A DNA stretch of 64,000 bases from Cymodocea nodosa (lineage: Eukaryota; Streptophyta; Magnoliopsida; Alismatales; Cymodoceaceae). This document shows positions 47,207 through 59,215 of this stretch, piece by piece. A program made the translations under genes and the position numbers. Below the pieces are notes generated by a model that saw only the letters and a program-made list of their open reading frames with translations, did not search any database and had not been told where the DNA came from. Every line of letters starts with the position of its first letter. The first letter of the stretch is position 1. The stretch is from NCBI GenBank assembly GCA_036874045.1, contig CM072341.1, positions 5,158,501 to 5,222,500 on the forward strand. Direction: 5' to 3'.

Positions 47207-47863
47207 TTTTTGGCACTGTTGCTGGGGAGTTTTGGTGCTAAAATGATTCACTAGATGATTTGGAAGATTTAATACCTTTATATCATTCTAGTTATGTTTG
47301 TTTTCTTTATTTGAGTTTGGATTATTGTTTTTCTTTGCTTTACAAGGAATTAGGTGTATGGAGTGGCCACTCCATACATTCATCTTCTTTGATTTCTGAT
47401 TAGCTTGTCACATATTTATTTAAGTATATAAGTGGTGACAAGTAGCTTAAAGGAGTAATGACAATGTTTGTGTACAAAATTATTAGAGATAGAATCTTCC
47501 TGTCTAAAATTTGAATTTTTGATGTACATGAGATTAGAACTCATTTTTATATTATTTTTCCTGAAATATTTGGTTTTTGAGATTTTGTTTGAGTACTTAT
47601 GCATAAAATTCTAATTAATATGTTAAAAGATAAAAATCTTAGAAGACAAGGATGTTTTACAAATTTCTTAATAGTTTTCTTCTAATGATTTTAAAAAAAA
47701 TTTCTATTTCTTGAGTACTCAAAATTTAATTTAGTGATTTTTTTAAAAAACTAGATGAAATTATCTTTCCAATGAGTATTTATATGTTTCATTTGGAGTT
47801 ATATAAATTTTTGTGTGATTTTTCTAAATTGAGGTGGTAACTTGCCATTTTGGGCTGAATGAA
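47207..47863 (+). other. Primer-binding site and leader of the second Athila/Tat-type element
   Basis: ttttggcactgttgctggg at 47209 matches the Athila/Tat site TTTGGCGCCGTTGCCGGGG. The leader that follows has no coding text and holds a perfect 24-bp palindrome at 47355-47378. It is cut at 47864 by an Athila LTR of the first family. Confidence 0.65.
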
Positions 47864-50033
47864 TGTTTAGAATGAAAAAGTGCATAATATTAATGGTTAA
47901 ATAATGATTAATTGCATAATATTTAGCTTATCATATGAGAATTAATTCATTATGTTATAATTACATGATTATATGCCTTAATCACAAAATGTGCATAAAT
48001 TTAAGGAATTAACATTAATTAAATATCATTTCTGAAAAATTGAAAACTTGATTTAAGTGTGGTTTTATAGTATTAAGCATGATATTTTTTATTTATATAT
48101 ATATATTATGTACAGGTGTACGGTAACAACTCATTGAGTTAGTATTCTTTTTGTAAAAAAAGATCACGTGTAAACTCATTGAGTTATAGGTTTAAAGGTG
48201 TAAAAAGATCACATGAGAACTTGTTGAGTTTGCGAGTAAAACTGTAAGTTGTATACCTAAACTCATTAAGTTAAGAGTATGCACATGTCGAATTTAAATA
48301 TTTTATTATATCACGTGAATTGCATATGTTTAACTCATAAGTTAGCATAATTATATGCGTTGAGTTACTTGATTATATACTAAGGTAATACGTTGTGTTA
48401 ATGTTACAAGCTTATAAGTTATTTTTTTATTACATGTGATATTTGTTTCTAGTAGGACACATGTTGTGACCTTAAAACATGATTTAAGTTATCATTCAGA
48501 AGGTTAGATGCTAACTATCCAAAATGCATATAAGTTTTGGATACTTATAGTTGTAAGTATCTGAAAAATCCTTTTACCATCAAAAAGTTGTTTTAAATTA
48601 TAAGTTATTTCTTTATTGCATATGTTTTATATTATTGTTTTATATTAAGTCCATTGTGTTAAGCTTTACTCAACAAGGGAAGTCCGTTGAGTTAATAGTT
48701 AAGTCAACGGAGTAAGTCCATTAAGTTACACTAACTCTTCTAATATTTAAATATGAAGTAGTTGCAGGAACAAGAAATTCAAAGGAAAACCATGATTGCA
48801 CGTATCACGTAGGATTTAACTCGTGGAATGAAGAAGGAATCACCATCATTGACACGATTGAAGGAGATCCAACCAATCATTACGTCAGAGGTAGTTATTA
48901 TTGAAAGAAATATAAAAAGAAGAGAAGAAGAACGAAGAAAAGGTGTGGAGAACCACGCTAACTGCAGGAAGCATCGGAAGTTCCCTGAAGCTCCACAACA
49001 CCACCACAATCACCAACCATTGGAGGTTTGTGAGGATACTTTTTGGATGTCGGGTCAATTCTGAGCCAAACACGATGATTGCAACTATTATGAGGAGTGA
49101 TCACGTCATAGGAAGGGAAGCCATTTCCACCCAGCATTGAATCATATCTCAAGAGATCATAAAACTTCTAGCCTTGGTTTTAGGTTGATGTCAATATATT
49201 GAAGAGGAGATCAACTTACAAGTCTCGATTTGCAATTCTATAGGAAGAGGAGGTGTGACTATAAGTGATTAAGTTTTTAATGGTGTAATCGCGCTGTATG
49301 TAGTGACACAAGTTTTTGGTGTCAAAAGAGAATTTCTACATTTCATCTTTTGTTCATCTTCAGGAACATATCAAAACAAAAACAAAACTAGTTATCTATT
49401 TTTATAGTTAGAATTTATATATTGTATTGTGATTAATGTCATTATTGTTAGTATTGTGAATGTTTCGTGTTTATTTGATTCAAAAAAGAGAAAATAGTTT
49501 TTTATTGATTACTAAAAGTGATTCATATAAATTACCCAAAATCTTAATGGTTAATGTTTGAAATATTTGAATGTTAGTGTTGATTAATGATGAATACCAG
49601 ATAAACTAACATTAAAAAGTTTAATTGATGTTATTTACATTCTATGAAACTACCTAATGGATGGCTGAATTCCTTTGTGAATAGCAAAATCCAATTGGAA
49701 GTTACTAGTGAGGCTCGTGGAGTTAACTTAAGTCTACGAGGATGATCCATTGAGTTAACTATAACTCCACAAACTAAGTTCGTTGAGTTAGCAGTAAATC
49801 AATGGAGTTCTTCATTTAATACATATAAAACTCTAGTTGTAAAAATTAAAATAGTATGTAATTCTTACTTAGTCTCTGTGGGATCAACTTGTACTTGCAC
49901 ATAAATACAATAGACACTATGCACTTATAGTTAAAAATAAATTAGATTTAATATCTAATTTGTGAAAATTATTTTTTTACTCTAAAAAGAATACTATAGA
50001 CATACATATAAGTAAATGAAATTCACCCAAACA
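47864..50033 (+). repeat. Athila-type LTR, copy 2
   Basis: 2170 bp, TGTTTAGAATGAAAAAGTGC to CACCCAAACA. It carries the G-box/GTTAAGTTA module at 48115-48425 and the inverted word cluster at 49715-49810. Confidence 0.88.
48115..48425 (+). promoter_or_regulatory. G-box/GTTAAGTTA module in the Athila LTR (representative)
   Basis: Repeated order: cacgtg with GAGTTA word, aactc(g/a)ttaagtta, gcac(a/g)tg, tatcacgtga, ttgcatatgtttaactc, cactaaggtaa. Further copies lie at 8700-8960, 53100-53425 and 55395-55700, and, in the Copia LTRs, at about 470-700 and 19795-20100. CACGTG is the plant bZIP/bHLH G-box; TAACT-type cores are MYB-like. Regulatory action is inferred. Confidence 0.5.
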
Positions 50034-50129
50034 AGTTTTCTAGCACCATTGTTGAGGACTGAAAAGCTAAGCAACTATAGTGTTGTTTTGTTTTCATAGC
50101 ATAAGGAGTGTTGTGTGTTTTTATCATTG

Positions 50130-51190
50130 AGAATATGGCATATGCTTATGCTCAAAGATTTCTAAAACTTGTAGTTAGTATATGTGAATTTTGCAATTTG
50201 GAAGGTCATGACATTACTGATTGTTTGAAACTAAGATGACTGCAGATGTTTAGATCGAATGAATAACAAATGATTTATATCTAATGCAATAGAATTGAGT
50301 ATGAGAATCCTATAGTTTACTCAACCAATAGTTAGTTTAGAACAACTAATATGTCGAGAAACAAGAAAGTTTGGGATAAGTATGATAGACTTGAGCGTAG
50401 CTTAGAACAAAACCTAGATAAACTAGAACAATACATGTATTATTAACAAGAAGTCAACCAAATAAACTATAAGGAAAATTATTCAAAACCTAAAATCGAT
50501 ATCATCTATGAAACTGAGAAAACAATAATGAAAATTGATCAAAAATTGAATGCAATGAGATTAGATAATTGGAAAGAAAGCTAAAGGCACTAGATGAATT
50601 TACAATGAAAATACAACTTAGGAAACTTGAGAACACAAATGAAAATTTCAAAGTTGAAAATTTGCATAATTTACAAAACACAAAGATAAAAGAAAGTACC
50701 AATGAAATAGGAATTGACAAATGTAAATTAATGAAAGAAAAATTGGAGACAATTGAAAATCAAAATCATAAAAATGAAATGGTAATACAAGAACATCTTG
50801 AAAGTAATGAAAATCTAGAAGATGTGTGTATAACATTAAGATCTAGAACTTATGTGCCATTAAGAATTTAAAAAGAAAATAAAGTGGAGCTAAGTAAGAA
50901 AGAAATTCAAAATGAAAATGAACATGTAATACTTAAAAACTTAGAAATTAATGAAGAAAAATCTAAATCTGAAAATGAAACTAAAAATAATCAAAAGAAT
51001 GAAACAAAAGAAAAAGAATCTTTTAAATCACAATCATTAACGTCCTATCCTGAAAGATTAAAACAAACATTTCTTGAAAAATAAGAAATAATTAAAGAAA
51101 TTTTTGAAAAAGTATAAGTTAACATTCCTTTGTTAGATTTATTGTAGAAAATGCCACCTTGTGCTAAATTTCTTAAGGATTGGTATACTA
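50130..51190 (+). pseudogene. Athila gag relic, second copy
   Basis: Contains SICEFCNLEGHDITDCLKLR, a zinc-knuckle-like CxxC...H...C peptide, at about 50187-50247. A long Lys/Glu/Asn-rich coiled-coil-like part follows (50569-50871) and then SLTSYPERLKQTFLEK. It serves as the reference for the rearranged gag at 10430-11130. Broken; fossil. Confidence 0.65.
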
Positions 51191-51229
51191 AGAAAAGGGA
51201 GCAAAAAGTGTTAAGAAAAGTCTTTTTAG

Positions 51230-52598
51230 CTTAACATAGTAATTCTCTATTTCTATCACAAATTCCTAAAAAGTTATCTAATCTAGGAATCCCTATTATA
51301 TCATGCACTATAGGAAAGACCATGCTGGAAAAACTTTAATAGACCTATGTGCAAGTATAAATGTTATACCTAGTGATATATTTGCATCATTAGGATTAGA
51401 AGGCTTAATCCCTACTAAGACTGTCATTCAATTAGTAGATAGAAGTATAAGATACCTTAGAGGAAAAGTAGAAGATGTCCTAATTAAAATAAAGAATTTC
51501 ATCTATCCTATTGATATTGTTGTTTTAGATTCTCAACAAATTAAGCATTAGAAATATGATACATCTTTAATTTTGGGAAGACCATTTCTAACAACATCAA
51601 GGGCTATTATAGACTGTAAAAATGGAATGATGAAATTAGCATATAGTAACGAGGATACTCAATTGAATATTTTCAAACCAAAAGGGGATGAGGAGTTAGA
51701 AATGTCCTTATATACTGTAGACTTTCTAGAGAATGAAGGAGATATGCTAGAAGATGTGATTCAAGAAGAATTAAATAGGCAAATAGAAACTAAAAATTTA
51801 GAAGTAAGTGAAAATATAGATGGAGACTTAAACATAGACATAAAAGGAGACCAAGAAGAGTTTAATATCGAAGACGAAAATGTTAATTAGAAGCTCTAGC
51901 TTTTGATAGTCAACACTTAGATTTAAAACTTTTACCTCCTGAATTAACCTATATATTTCTAGAAGAAGAATAGACTTGTTCAATCATTATTGCATCAGAT
52001 TTAAAGGAAGATCACATATCTAAATTAAAAGATATAGTAAAGACATATAAAGAAGTAATAGGATAGACTATGGCTGACATAAAAGGGTTAAATTCTACTT
52101 TATGTTGTCATCATATATATTTGGAAGAGAATGCTAAACTAGTTAGAATTCTTAAATGAAGATTAAATCCAAACCTTAAAGAAGTAGTTAGGAAAGAAAT
52201 TGTGAAATGGTTAGATAATGACATAATATTTCTGATTTCTAACAACTCCTAGGTTAGTCCAATCCATGTAGTTCCTAAGAAATCAGGATTAACTATTATT
52301 AGGAATGAAAGTCAAGACTTGATATCTACTAGAATTCAATCAGGCTGGAGAGTGTGTATAGATTATAGAAAGTTGAATGCTGTGACTAGGAAAGATCATT
52401 TTCCCTTACCTTTTATAGATCAAATGTTAGAGAAACTAGTAGGGCAAGAATATTTTTGTTTCCTAGATGGATATTTAGGATATAACCAAGTTCTAATAGC
52501 ATTAGAGGATCAAGAAAAAACAACGTTCACATGTCCTAATGGAACTTATGCTTTTAAAAAGATGTCATTTGGATTATGCATCTATCTTTCAAAGGTGT
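51230..52598 (+). pseudogene. Athila PR and partial RT relic, second copy
   Basis: Protease region at 51300-51680 (LIDLCASINVIPSDIFASLG, with the D-L-C/G active-site type text; GRPFLTTSRAIIDC), an acidic spacer to 51890, then RT at 52300-52598 (GWRVCIDYRKLNAVTRKDHF, FPLPFIDQMLEKL). RT ends where the LTR at 52599 is inserted. Confidence 0.8.
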
Positions 52599-54830
52599 TG
52601 TTTAGAATGAAAAAGTGCATAATATTAATGGTTAATTACATTATATTTAACTTATCATGTGAGACTTAATCTATTATATTATAATTGCACGATTATATGC
52701 CTTAATTAAAGAATATGCATAATTCTAGTAAATTAATGTTAATGAAATATATTTTTGAACTGTTGGTGAGTTATCGGCTTTTTAATTCCATAATATCCAA
52801 AATGTATGTTATTTTAGAGAGTTACATTTTATGTACTAGACAGTTATGTTTTGAATGCTTAAAGAGTATTTTATTATTTCAAGGACACATGTTATAACAT
52901 GAATACGACTTAAGTTATTTTTTGGTAAGTTAGATGCTAACTATCCGAAATGCGTTTGAGCATCAGATAGTTAGGTTTGAAAGTATCTGAAATACCTTTT
53001 TATCATAAAAATTACTAAGGACATGTTTCGTGATCTGAAAACCTAATTTAAGTGTGGTTTTATAGTATTAAGCATGATCTATTTTATTTGCAAATATTTA
53101 TATCATATATAGGTGCATAGTAAGAACTCATTGAGTTAGTTTTCTTTTTGTTAAAAGATCACGTGCCAACTCGTTGAGTTACAGGTTTAAAGGTGTAAAA
53201 AGATCACGTGAGAATTCGTTGAGTTAGCGAGTAAAACTGTAAGTTGTATATCTGAACTCATTAAGTTAGAATTATGCACATGTTGAATTTAATAAATGTT
53301 TTATTATATCATGTGAGTTGCACATGTTTAAGTTGTTAAGTTAGCATAACTATACGTGTTGAGTTACTTGAATATACACTAAGGTAACGTGTTATGTTAG
53401 TATTATAAGCTTATAAGTTATTTCTTTATTTCACGTGATATATTATTTTATGTTAAATCCGTTGAGTTACACTAACTCCACAGACCAATTATTTTCGAAC
53501 ATGCCACTGTTAGCAATTGCAGAAATAGGAAATTTGAAGGAAACCACGATTGCATGTATCATGTAGGAATTAACTTGAGGAATGAAGAAGAAATCACCAT
53601 TGTTGATACGAATGAATGAAATCCAACTGATCATTAGGTAGAAGCAGTTACTACTAAAAGAAATATAAAAAGAAGAGAAAGATGAAGAAAGGTGTGTGAA
53701 GGTGGAGAATCGTGCTAACTGCAAGAAGCGTCAAAAGTTCCCTGAAGTTCCACAACACCACCACAATCACCAACCATTGGAGGTCTATGAGGATACTTTC
53801 TGGATGTCGAGTCGATTCCGAGCCAAACACGGTAATTGACAACCATTGTGAGAAGTGATCGCATCATAGGAAGGAAAACCATTTTCACCAAGCACTAACT
53901 CATATCTTAGGAGATTGTAAAGCTTTTAACTTTGATTTCAGGTTGATGCTAATATACTGAAGAGGAGATCAACTTACAAGTCTTGGTTCATGATTCTATA
54001 GGGAGAGGAGGCGTGATTGTAAGTACTTAAGTTTTCAATGGTGTAATTGCATCACATGTAATGACGAAAGTTTTTACTGTTGATAGAAAATTTTTGCATT
54101 TCACATTTTGTTCATCTTCAAGAACATATCAAAACAAAAATACCAAAAAATTAATTATCTGTGTTTATAATTAGTAGTATTTATGTGTTGTATTGTTTAT
54201 TTTGTATCATGATTAATGTTATTATTATTAGTATTGTGAATGTTTTATATTTATTTGATTCAAAAAATAGAAAATAGTTTTATTGATTACTGAAATTGAT
54301 TTATACAGAATACTTAAAAGTTACTGTTCAAAATATTTGAATGTTAGTGTTGATTAACAATAAATTTCAAATTAACTAATATTAAAAAGCTTAATTGATG
54401 TTATTTACATTTTGTGGAATTGCCTAATGAATGGCCAAATTCCTCTATGAATAGCAACATTTAATTGAAAGTTACAAGTTAGACTTGTGGAGTTAACTTA
54501 AGTCTAAGAGGATAGTCCTTTGAGTTAATTGTAACTCCACGAACTAAGTTCATTGAGTTAATTGTAAATCAACGGAGAGCTTAATTGAACACATATAAAC
54601 TCTAATTATAAAAATAAAAATAGTACATAATTCTTACTCAATTCTTGTGGTATCGACCTATACTTGCACACAAATATAATAGACATTGTGTACTTGCAGT
54701 TAAAAATACAAATTAGACTTAATAGCTAATTTGTGTGAAAAGTTGTTTGTTTACTCAAAAAGAATTTATTAATATAAGCATAAAAACAAATCAAACAAGT
54801 TTTCTGATTTGACTTTTCAAAATCAAGACA
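52599..54830 (+). repeat. Athila-type LTR, copy 3, inserted in RT
   Basis: 2232 bp, TGTTTAGAATG to AATCAAGACA, directly inside the RT text of the second Athila copy. It is followed by 39 bases of primer-binding-site sequence (aattttctagcatcgttact...) and then at once by another LTR. Confidence 0.85.
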
Positions 54831-54869
54831 AATTTTCTAGCATCGTTACTAGGGAATTGAGAAGCTAAG

Positions 54870-56244
54870 TGTTTAGAATGAAAAAGTGCATAATATTAAC
54901 GGTCAAATGATGGTTAATTGCATAATATTTAGCTTATCATATGAGAATTAAGTCATTATGTTATAATTGCACTATTATATGCCTTAATGAAAGAATCTGC
55001 ATAATTTTAGGAAATTAATGTTAATTAAGTACATTTCTGAACTATCGGTGAGTTACAGGCTTTGAAATTCTTAAGTATCCGAACTTTCTGTTATTTCAAA
55101 GAGTTACATTTCATGTACTGGACAGTTATGTTTTAAACGCTTAAAGAATATTTTATTATTTCCTAGAGTACACATGTTGTAACCTTAATACAAGACTTAA
55201 GTAGATTTTCAGTAAGTTATCTACTAACTATTTGAAATGTATCTGAACATCAGATAGTTAAGTTTGCAAGTATCCGAAATATCTTTTTATCATAAAACTT
55301 ATTGAGGACATGTGTCATGATCTGAAAACCTGATTTAAGTGTGATTTTATAGTATTAAGCATGATCTATTTTATTTGCTCATATTTATATCATGTATAGG
55401 TGCACAGTAACAACTCGTTGAGTTAGTGTTCTTTTTGTGGAAAGATCACATGCCAACTCGTTAAGTTACAAGTTTAAAGGAGTAAAAAGATCATGTGAGA
55501 ACACATTGAGTTAGCGAGTAAAAATTGTAAGTATTATATTTGAACTCATTAAGTTAGAATTATGCACGTGTTGAATTTAAATATTTTATTATGTCACATT
55601 AGTTGCACATGTATAACTCGTTAAGTTAATATAACTATATGCATTGAGTTGAATATACACTAAGGTAACACGTTGTGTTAGTATTATAAGCTTATAAGTT
55701 ATTTCTTTATTGCACATGTTTTATAGTTAAATCAATGAAGTAAGTCTGTTTGAGTTACACTAACTCCACAGACCATTTGTTTTCTAACATGCCACTATAG
55801 CAATTACAGAAATAGGAAATTCGAAGGAAAACCATGATTGCACGTATCACGCAGGAATTCACTCATGGAATGAAAAAGAAATCACCATCGTTGATATGAA
55901 TGAAGGAAATCCAACTAATCATTTAAGTAGAAATAGTTACTACTAAAAGAAATATAAAAGAAGAGGAGAAAAAACTGTGAGAGTAGGTGGAGAACCACGC
56001 TAACTACAAGAAGCATCGGAAGTTCTCTAAAACTCCACACCACCACCAAAATCACCAACCATCGGAGGTCTATGAGGATACTTTCCGGATGTCGGGTTGA
56101 TTCTGAGCCAAACACGGTGATTGACAACCACTATGAGGAGTGATCGCGTTGCAGGAAGGGAAGCTATTTTCACCAAGCACCGACTCACATCTTAGGAGAT
56201 CGTAAAGCTTCTAGCCTTAGTTTCAAGTTGATGCTAGTATGTTG
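54870..56244 (+). repeat. Athila-type LTR, copy 4, partial
   Basis: Starts TGTTTAGAATG right after the primer-binding-site fragment of copy 3 and stops at about 56244 in the family's gttgatgctagtatgttg text, where inverted LTR sequence begins. Module at 55395-55700. Confidence 0.8.
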
Positions 56245-56999
56245 TTTGGATTTTCCCAGCACGACACCAGAATATCTGATTAGATCTCCAACAACGTACT
56301 AGAAAAACTTGGATTTGTTACTTCTATTTTTACTTAATTAATTTATCTTTATGCCTATTCTTTTTCTTTTAGAAGTAAACAAACAACCTTTAATACAATT
56401 TAGATATTAATTCCAATTTGTACTTTAACTGCAAGTGCACAGTGTCTATTGTATCAGTGTGCAAGTACAGGTCGATCCCATAGGGAATTGCTTAAGAACT
56501 GAGAACTGTCCGTTTGTTAACAATCAAATTTATATATTCAATAAGCTCTCCGTTGAGTTATAGTTAACTCAATGGACAAAGTTCGTTGAGTTATGGCTAA
56601 CTCAATAGACTAACCTCGTGGACTTAAGTTAACTCCATGAGCCTGTCTTTTCTTTTTAATACTACTATTTACAGAGGAATTCGGCCAACTATTAGGTGAT
56701 TCCACAGACTGTAAATAACATCAATTAAGCTCGTTAATGTTAGTAGACATTGGATTTATCATTAAGCATACTAACATTTAGATAATTCACATAGTAACCA
56801 TTAAAATCTTTTAGTCTTTTGAACGAACCAATTTCAGTAAACTGTAATACTAAAACTAACATAAATCAATCACAACACTAACAAAGATAACATTAATCAC
56901 GATACAACACAAACAATACAACACTCAAATACAAAATACAAACAAAGTTAATTTTTTTTTGGTATTTTTGTTTTAATATGAACATGGAAATGGGCGAAA
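56245..56999 (-). repeat. Athila leader and LTR 3' part, inverted
   Basis: On the minus strand: the last part of the LTR (word cluster at 56550-56650, gggatcgacctgtacttgca), then primer-binding-site text (tctggtgtcgtgctgggaaa) at the left end. Confidence 0.75.
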
Positions 57000-57004
57000 A
57001 GTGA

Positions 57005-59187
57005 TGTTTAGAATGAAAAAATGCATATTATTAATGGTTAAATGATGGTTAATTGCATAATATTTAGCTTATCATATGAGAATTAAGTCATTATGTTATA
57101 ATTGCACTGTTATATGCTTTAATTGAAGAATCTGCTTAATTTTGGGGAATTAATGTTAATTTAGTACATTTCTGAACTGTCGGTAAGTTGTAGGCTATGA
57201 AATTCTTAAGTATCCGAATTTTCTGACATTTTGGACAATAATGTTTAACAGACCGAACATGTATCAGATAGTTATGTTTAAATTGCCGAATAGTTATGCT
57301 TTGAAAGAATAGTTTATTATTTCCTGAAGTACACATGTCGAAACCATAATGCATGACTTAAGTGAACTTTCGGTGAGTTATCTATAACTATCCGAAATTG
57401 CAGTTGGGCATCGAACAGTTATATGTGTAACTCTCCGAAATCTCTTTTTATTTATAAAATAGCTGAGGACACGTGTCATGTTCTAGGAAAGTAACTTAAG
57501 TGGATTTTTGGTGAGTTATCTCTAACTATCCGAAAGTGCAGTTGAGCATCGGATAGTTAGACCTGTAACTCTCCAAAATGTTTCTTTTATTATTAAACTG
57601 CTGCTGACACGTGTCAAGATCTGGTAGATTTACTTAAGTTATATATCAGTGAGTTATCTGTAACTATCTGAAATGCATCTGAGCATCGGATAGTTAAGTT
57701 TGTAACTATCCGAAATACATCTGAGCATCGGATAGTTAAGTTTATAAGTATCTGAAATGCACCTAAGCATCGGATAGTTAAATTTATGCACGTGTTTTAT
57801 AGTTAAATCAATGAAGAAAGTCCATTGAGCTATCTGTAACTCCACAGACTATTTATTTTCTAATATGCTACTGTAGCAATTGCAGGAACAAATAGTTGGA
57901 AGAGAAAAAACCACATTTGCATGTAGCGCGTAGGGAGAAGAAATCATCGCCGTTGATACGAATGAAGGAAATACAACCGACCATTCAAGTAGAAGCAGTT
58001 ACTACTGAAGAAATATAAAAGAAAAGAAGAAAAAAAGAAGAGGGTGTGATCGATGGACGACCAGTGTGTACAGAGGAGGAGCACCGAGCTTTCTGTAGGC
58101 AGTATCGACAATTCTCCAAAGTACCACACCAACTATCGTTACCACCACCACAATCACCAACCATTAGAGGTTTGTGAGAATACTTTCTTGATGTTGGGTC
58201 AATTCCGAGCCAAACACAGTGTCTGAAAACCACTGTGAGGAGTGATCGCGTCGCGGGAAGGGAAACCATTTTCACCAAGCGTCGACTCATATTTTAGGAG
58301 ATCGTAAAGCTTTTAGCCTTGGCTTCGGGTTGATGCCTGTATGTTGAAGAGGAGGTCATCTTGCAATTTTGGACTCGCGATTCTATAGGGAGAGGAGACA
58401 AAATTGTAAGTGGTTTAATTTTCAATGGTGTAATCGTGTTGCAAGTAGTGTCGGAAGTATTTACTGTCAAGTGAGATTACTTTACATTTCACCTTTCGCC
58501 CATTTCCATGTTCATATTAAAACAAAAATACCAAAAACAATTTATCTATGTTTGTATGTTGTATTTGAGTGTTGTATTGTTTGTGTTGTATCGTGATTAA
58601 TGTTATCTTTATTAGTGTTGTGATTGTTTTATGTTTGTTTTAGTTTTATAGTTTACTGAAATTGGTTCGTTCAAAAGACTTAAAGATTTTAATGGTTACT
58701 GTTTGAATTATCTAAATGTTAGTATTTCTTAATGATAAATCCAATGTTAACTAACATTAAAGAGTTTAATTGATGTTATTTACAATTTGTGGAATCGCCC
58801 AATGGTTGGCCAAATTCCTCTGTAAATAGTAGTATTAAAAAGAACAGACAGGCTCGTGGAGTTAACTTAAGTCCACGAGGTTAGTTCGTTGAGTTAGCCA
58901 TAACTCAACGAACTTTGTCCGTTGAGTTAACTGTAATTCAATGGAGAGCTTATTGAATATGTAAATTTGATTGTTAACAAACGAATAGTTCTCAAGTTCT
59001 TCAGCAATTTCCTATGGGATCGACCTATACTTGCACACTGATACAATAGACACTATGCACTTGCAGTTAAGTACAAATTGGAATTAATATCTAAATTGTA
59101 TTAAAGGTTGTTTGTTTACTTCTAAAAGAAAAGAATGGGCATAAAGATAAATTAACTAAGTAAAAAAAAATAGAAGTAACAAATCCA
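57005..59187 (+). repeat. Athila-type LTR, copy 5, complete
   Basis: 2183 bp, TGTTTAGAATGAAAAAATGC to AACAAATCCA, followed by primer-binding-site-like agtttttctagtgtagtgtt. It differs from the other copies in its 5' third. There TAACTATCCGA/TCGGATAGTTA pairs are repeated at 57360-57790, in place of the G-box/GTTAAGTTA module. Three hairpins of GTTGAGTTA words lie at 58853-58946. Confidence 0.85.
58853..58946. repeat. Three tandem hairpins near the end of the Athila LTR
   Basis: 58853-58879 pairs CTCGTGGAGTTAA with TTAAGTCCACGAG. 58884-58913 is a perfect stem GTTCGTTGAGTTA / TAACTCAACGAAC around GCCA. 58917-58946 is an imperfect pair. The set recurs in every Athila LTR end of this family (10050-10150, 49715-49810, 54480-54580; inverted at 16850-16950 and 56550-56650). 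Confidence 0.85.
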
Positions 59188-59215
59188 AGTTTTTCTAGTG
59201 TAGTGTTGGGAAAAC

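Larger units (their letters stand above)
47864..52598 (+). mobile_element. Athila-type Gypsy relic, second copy (LTR, gag, PR, part of RT)
   Basis: LTR 47864-50033, primer-binding site, gag, protease and the first part of RT in the correct order. RT stops at 52598, where another Athila LTR begins. It is a close relative of the block at 8417-14440 and keeps a better-ordered gag. Broken; fossil. Confidence 0.8.

Noticed and set aside
48779-49152. Overlapping open stretches in three frames in the Athila LTR
   Set aside because: They fall in LTR sequence that recurs at other copies with different frames; no protein family is recognised.
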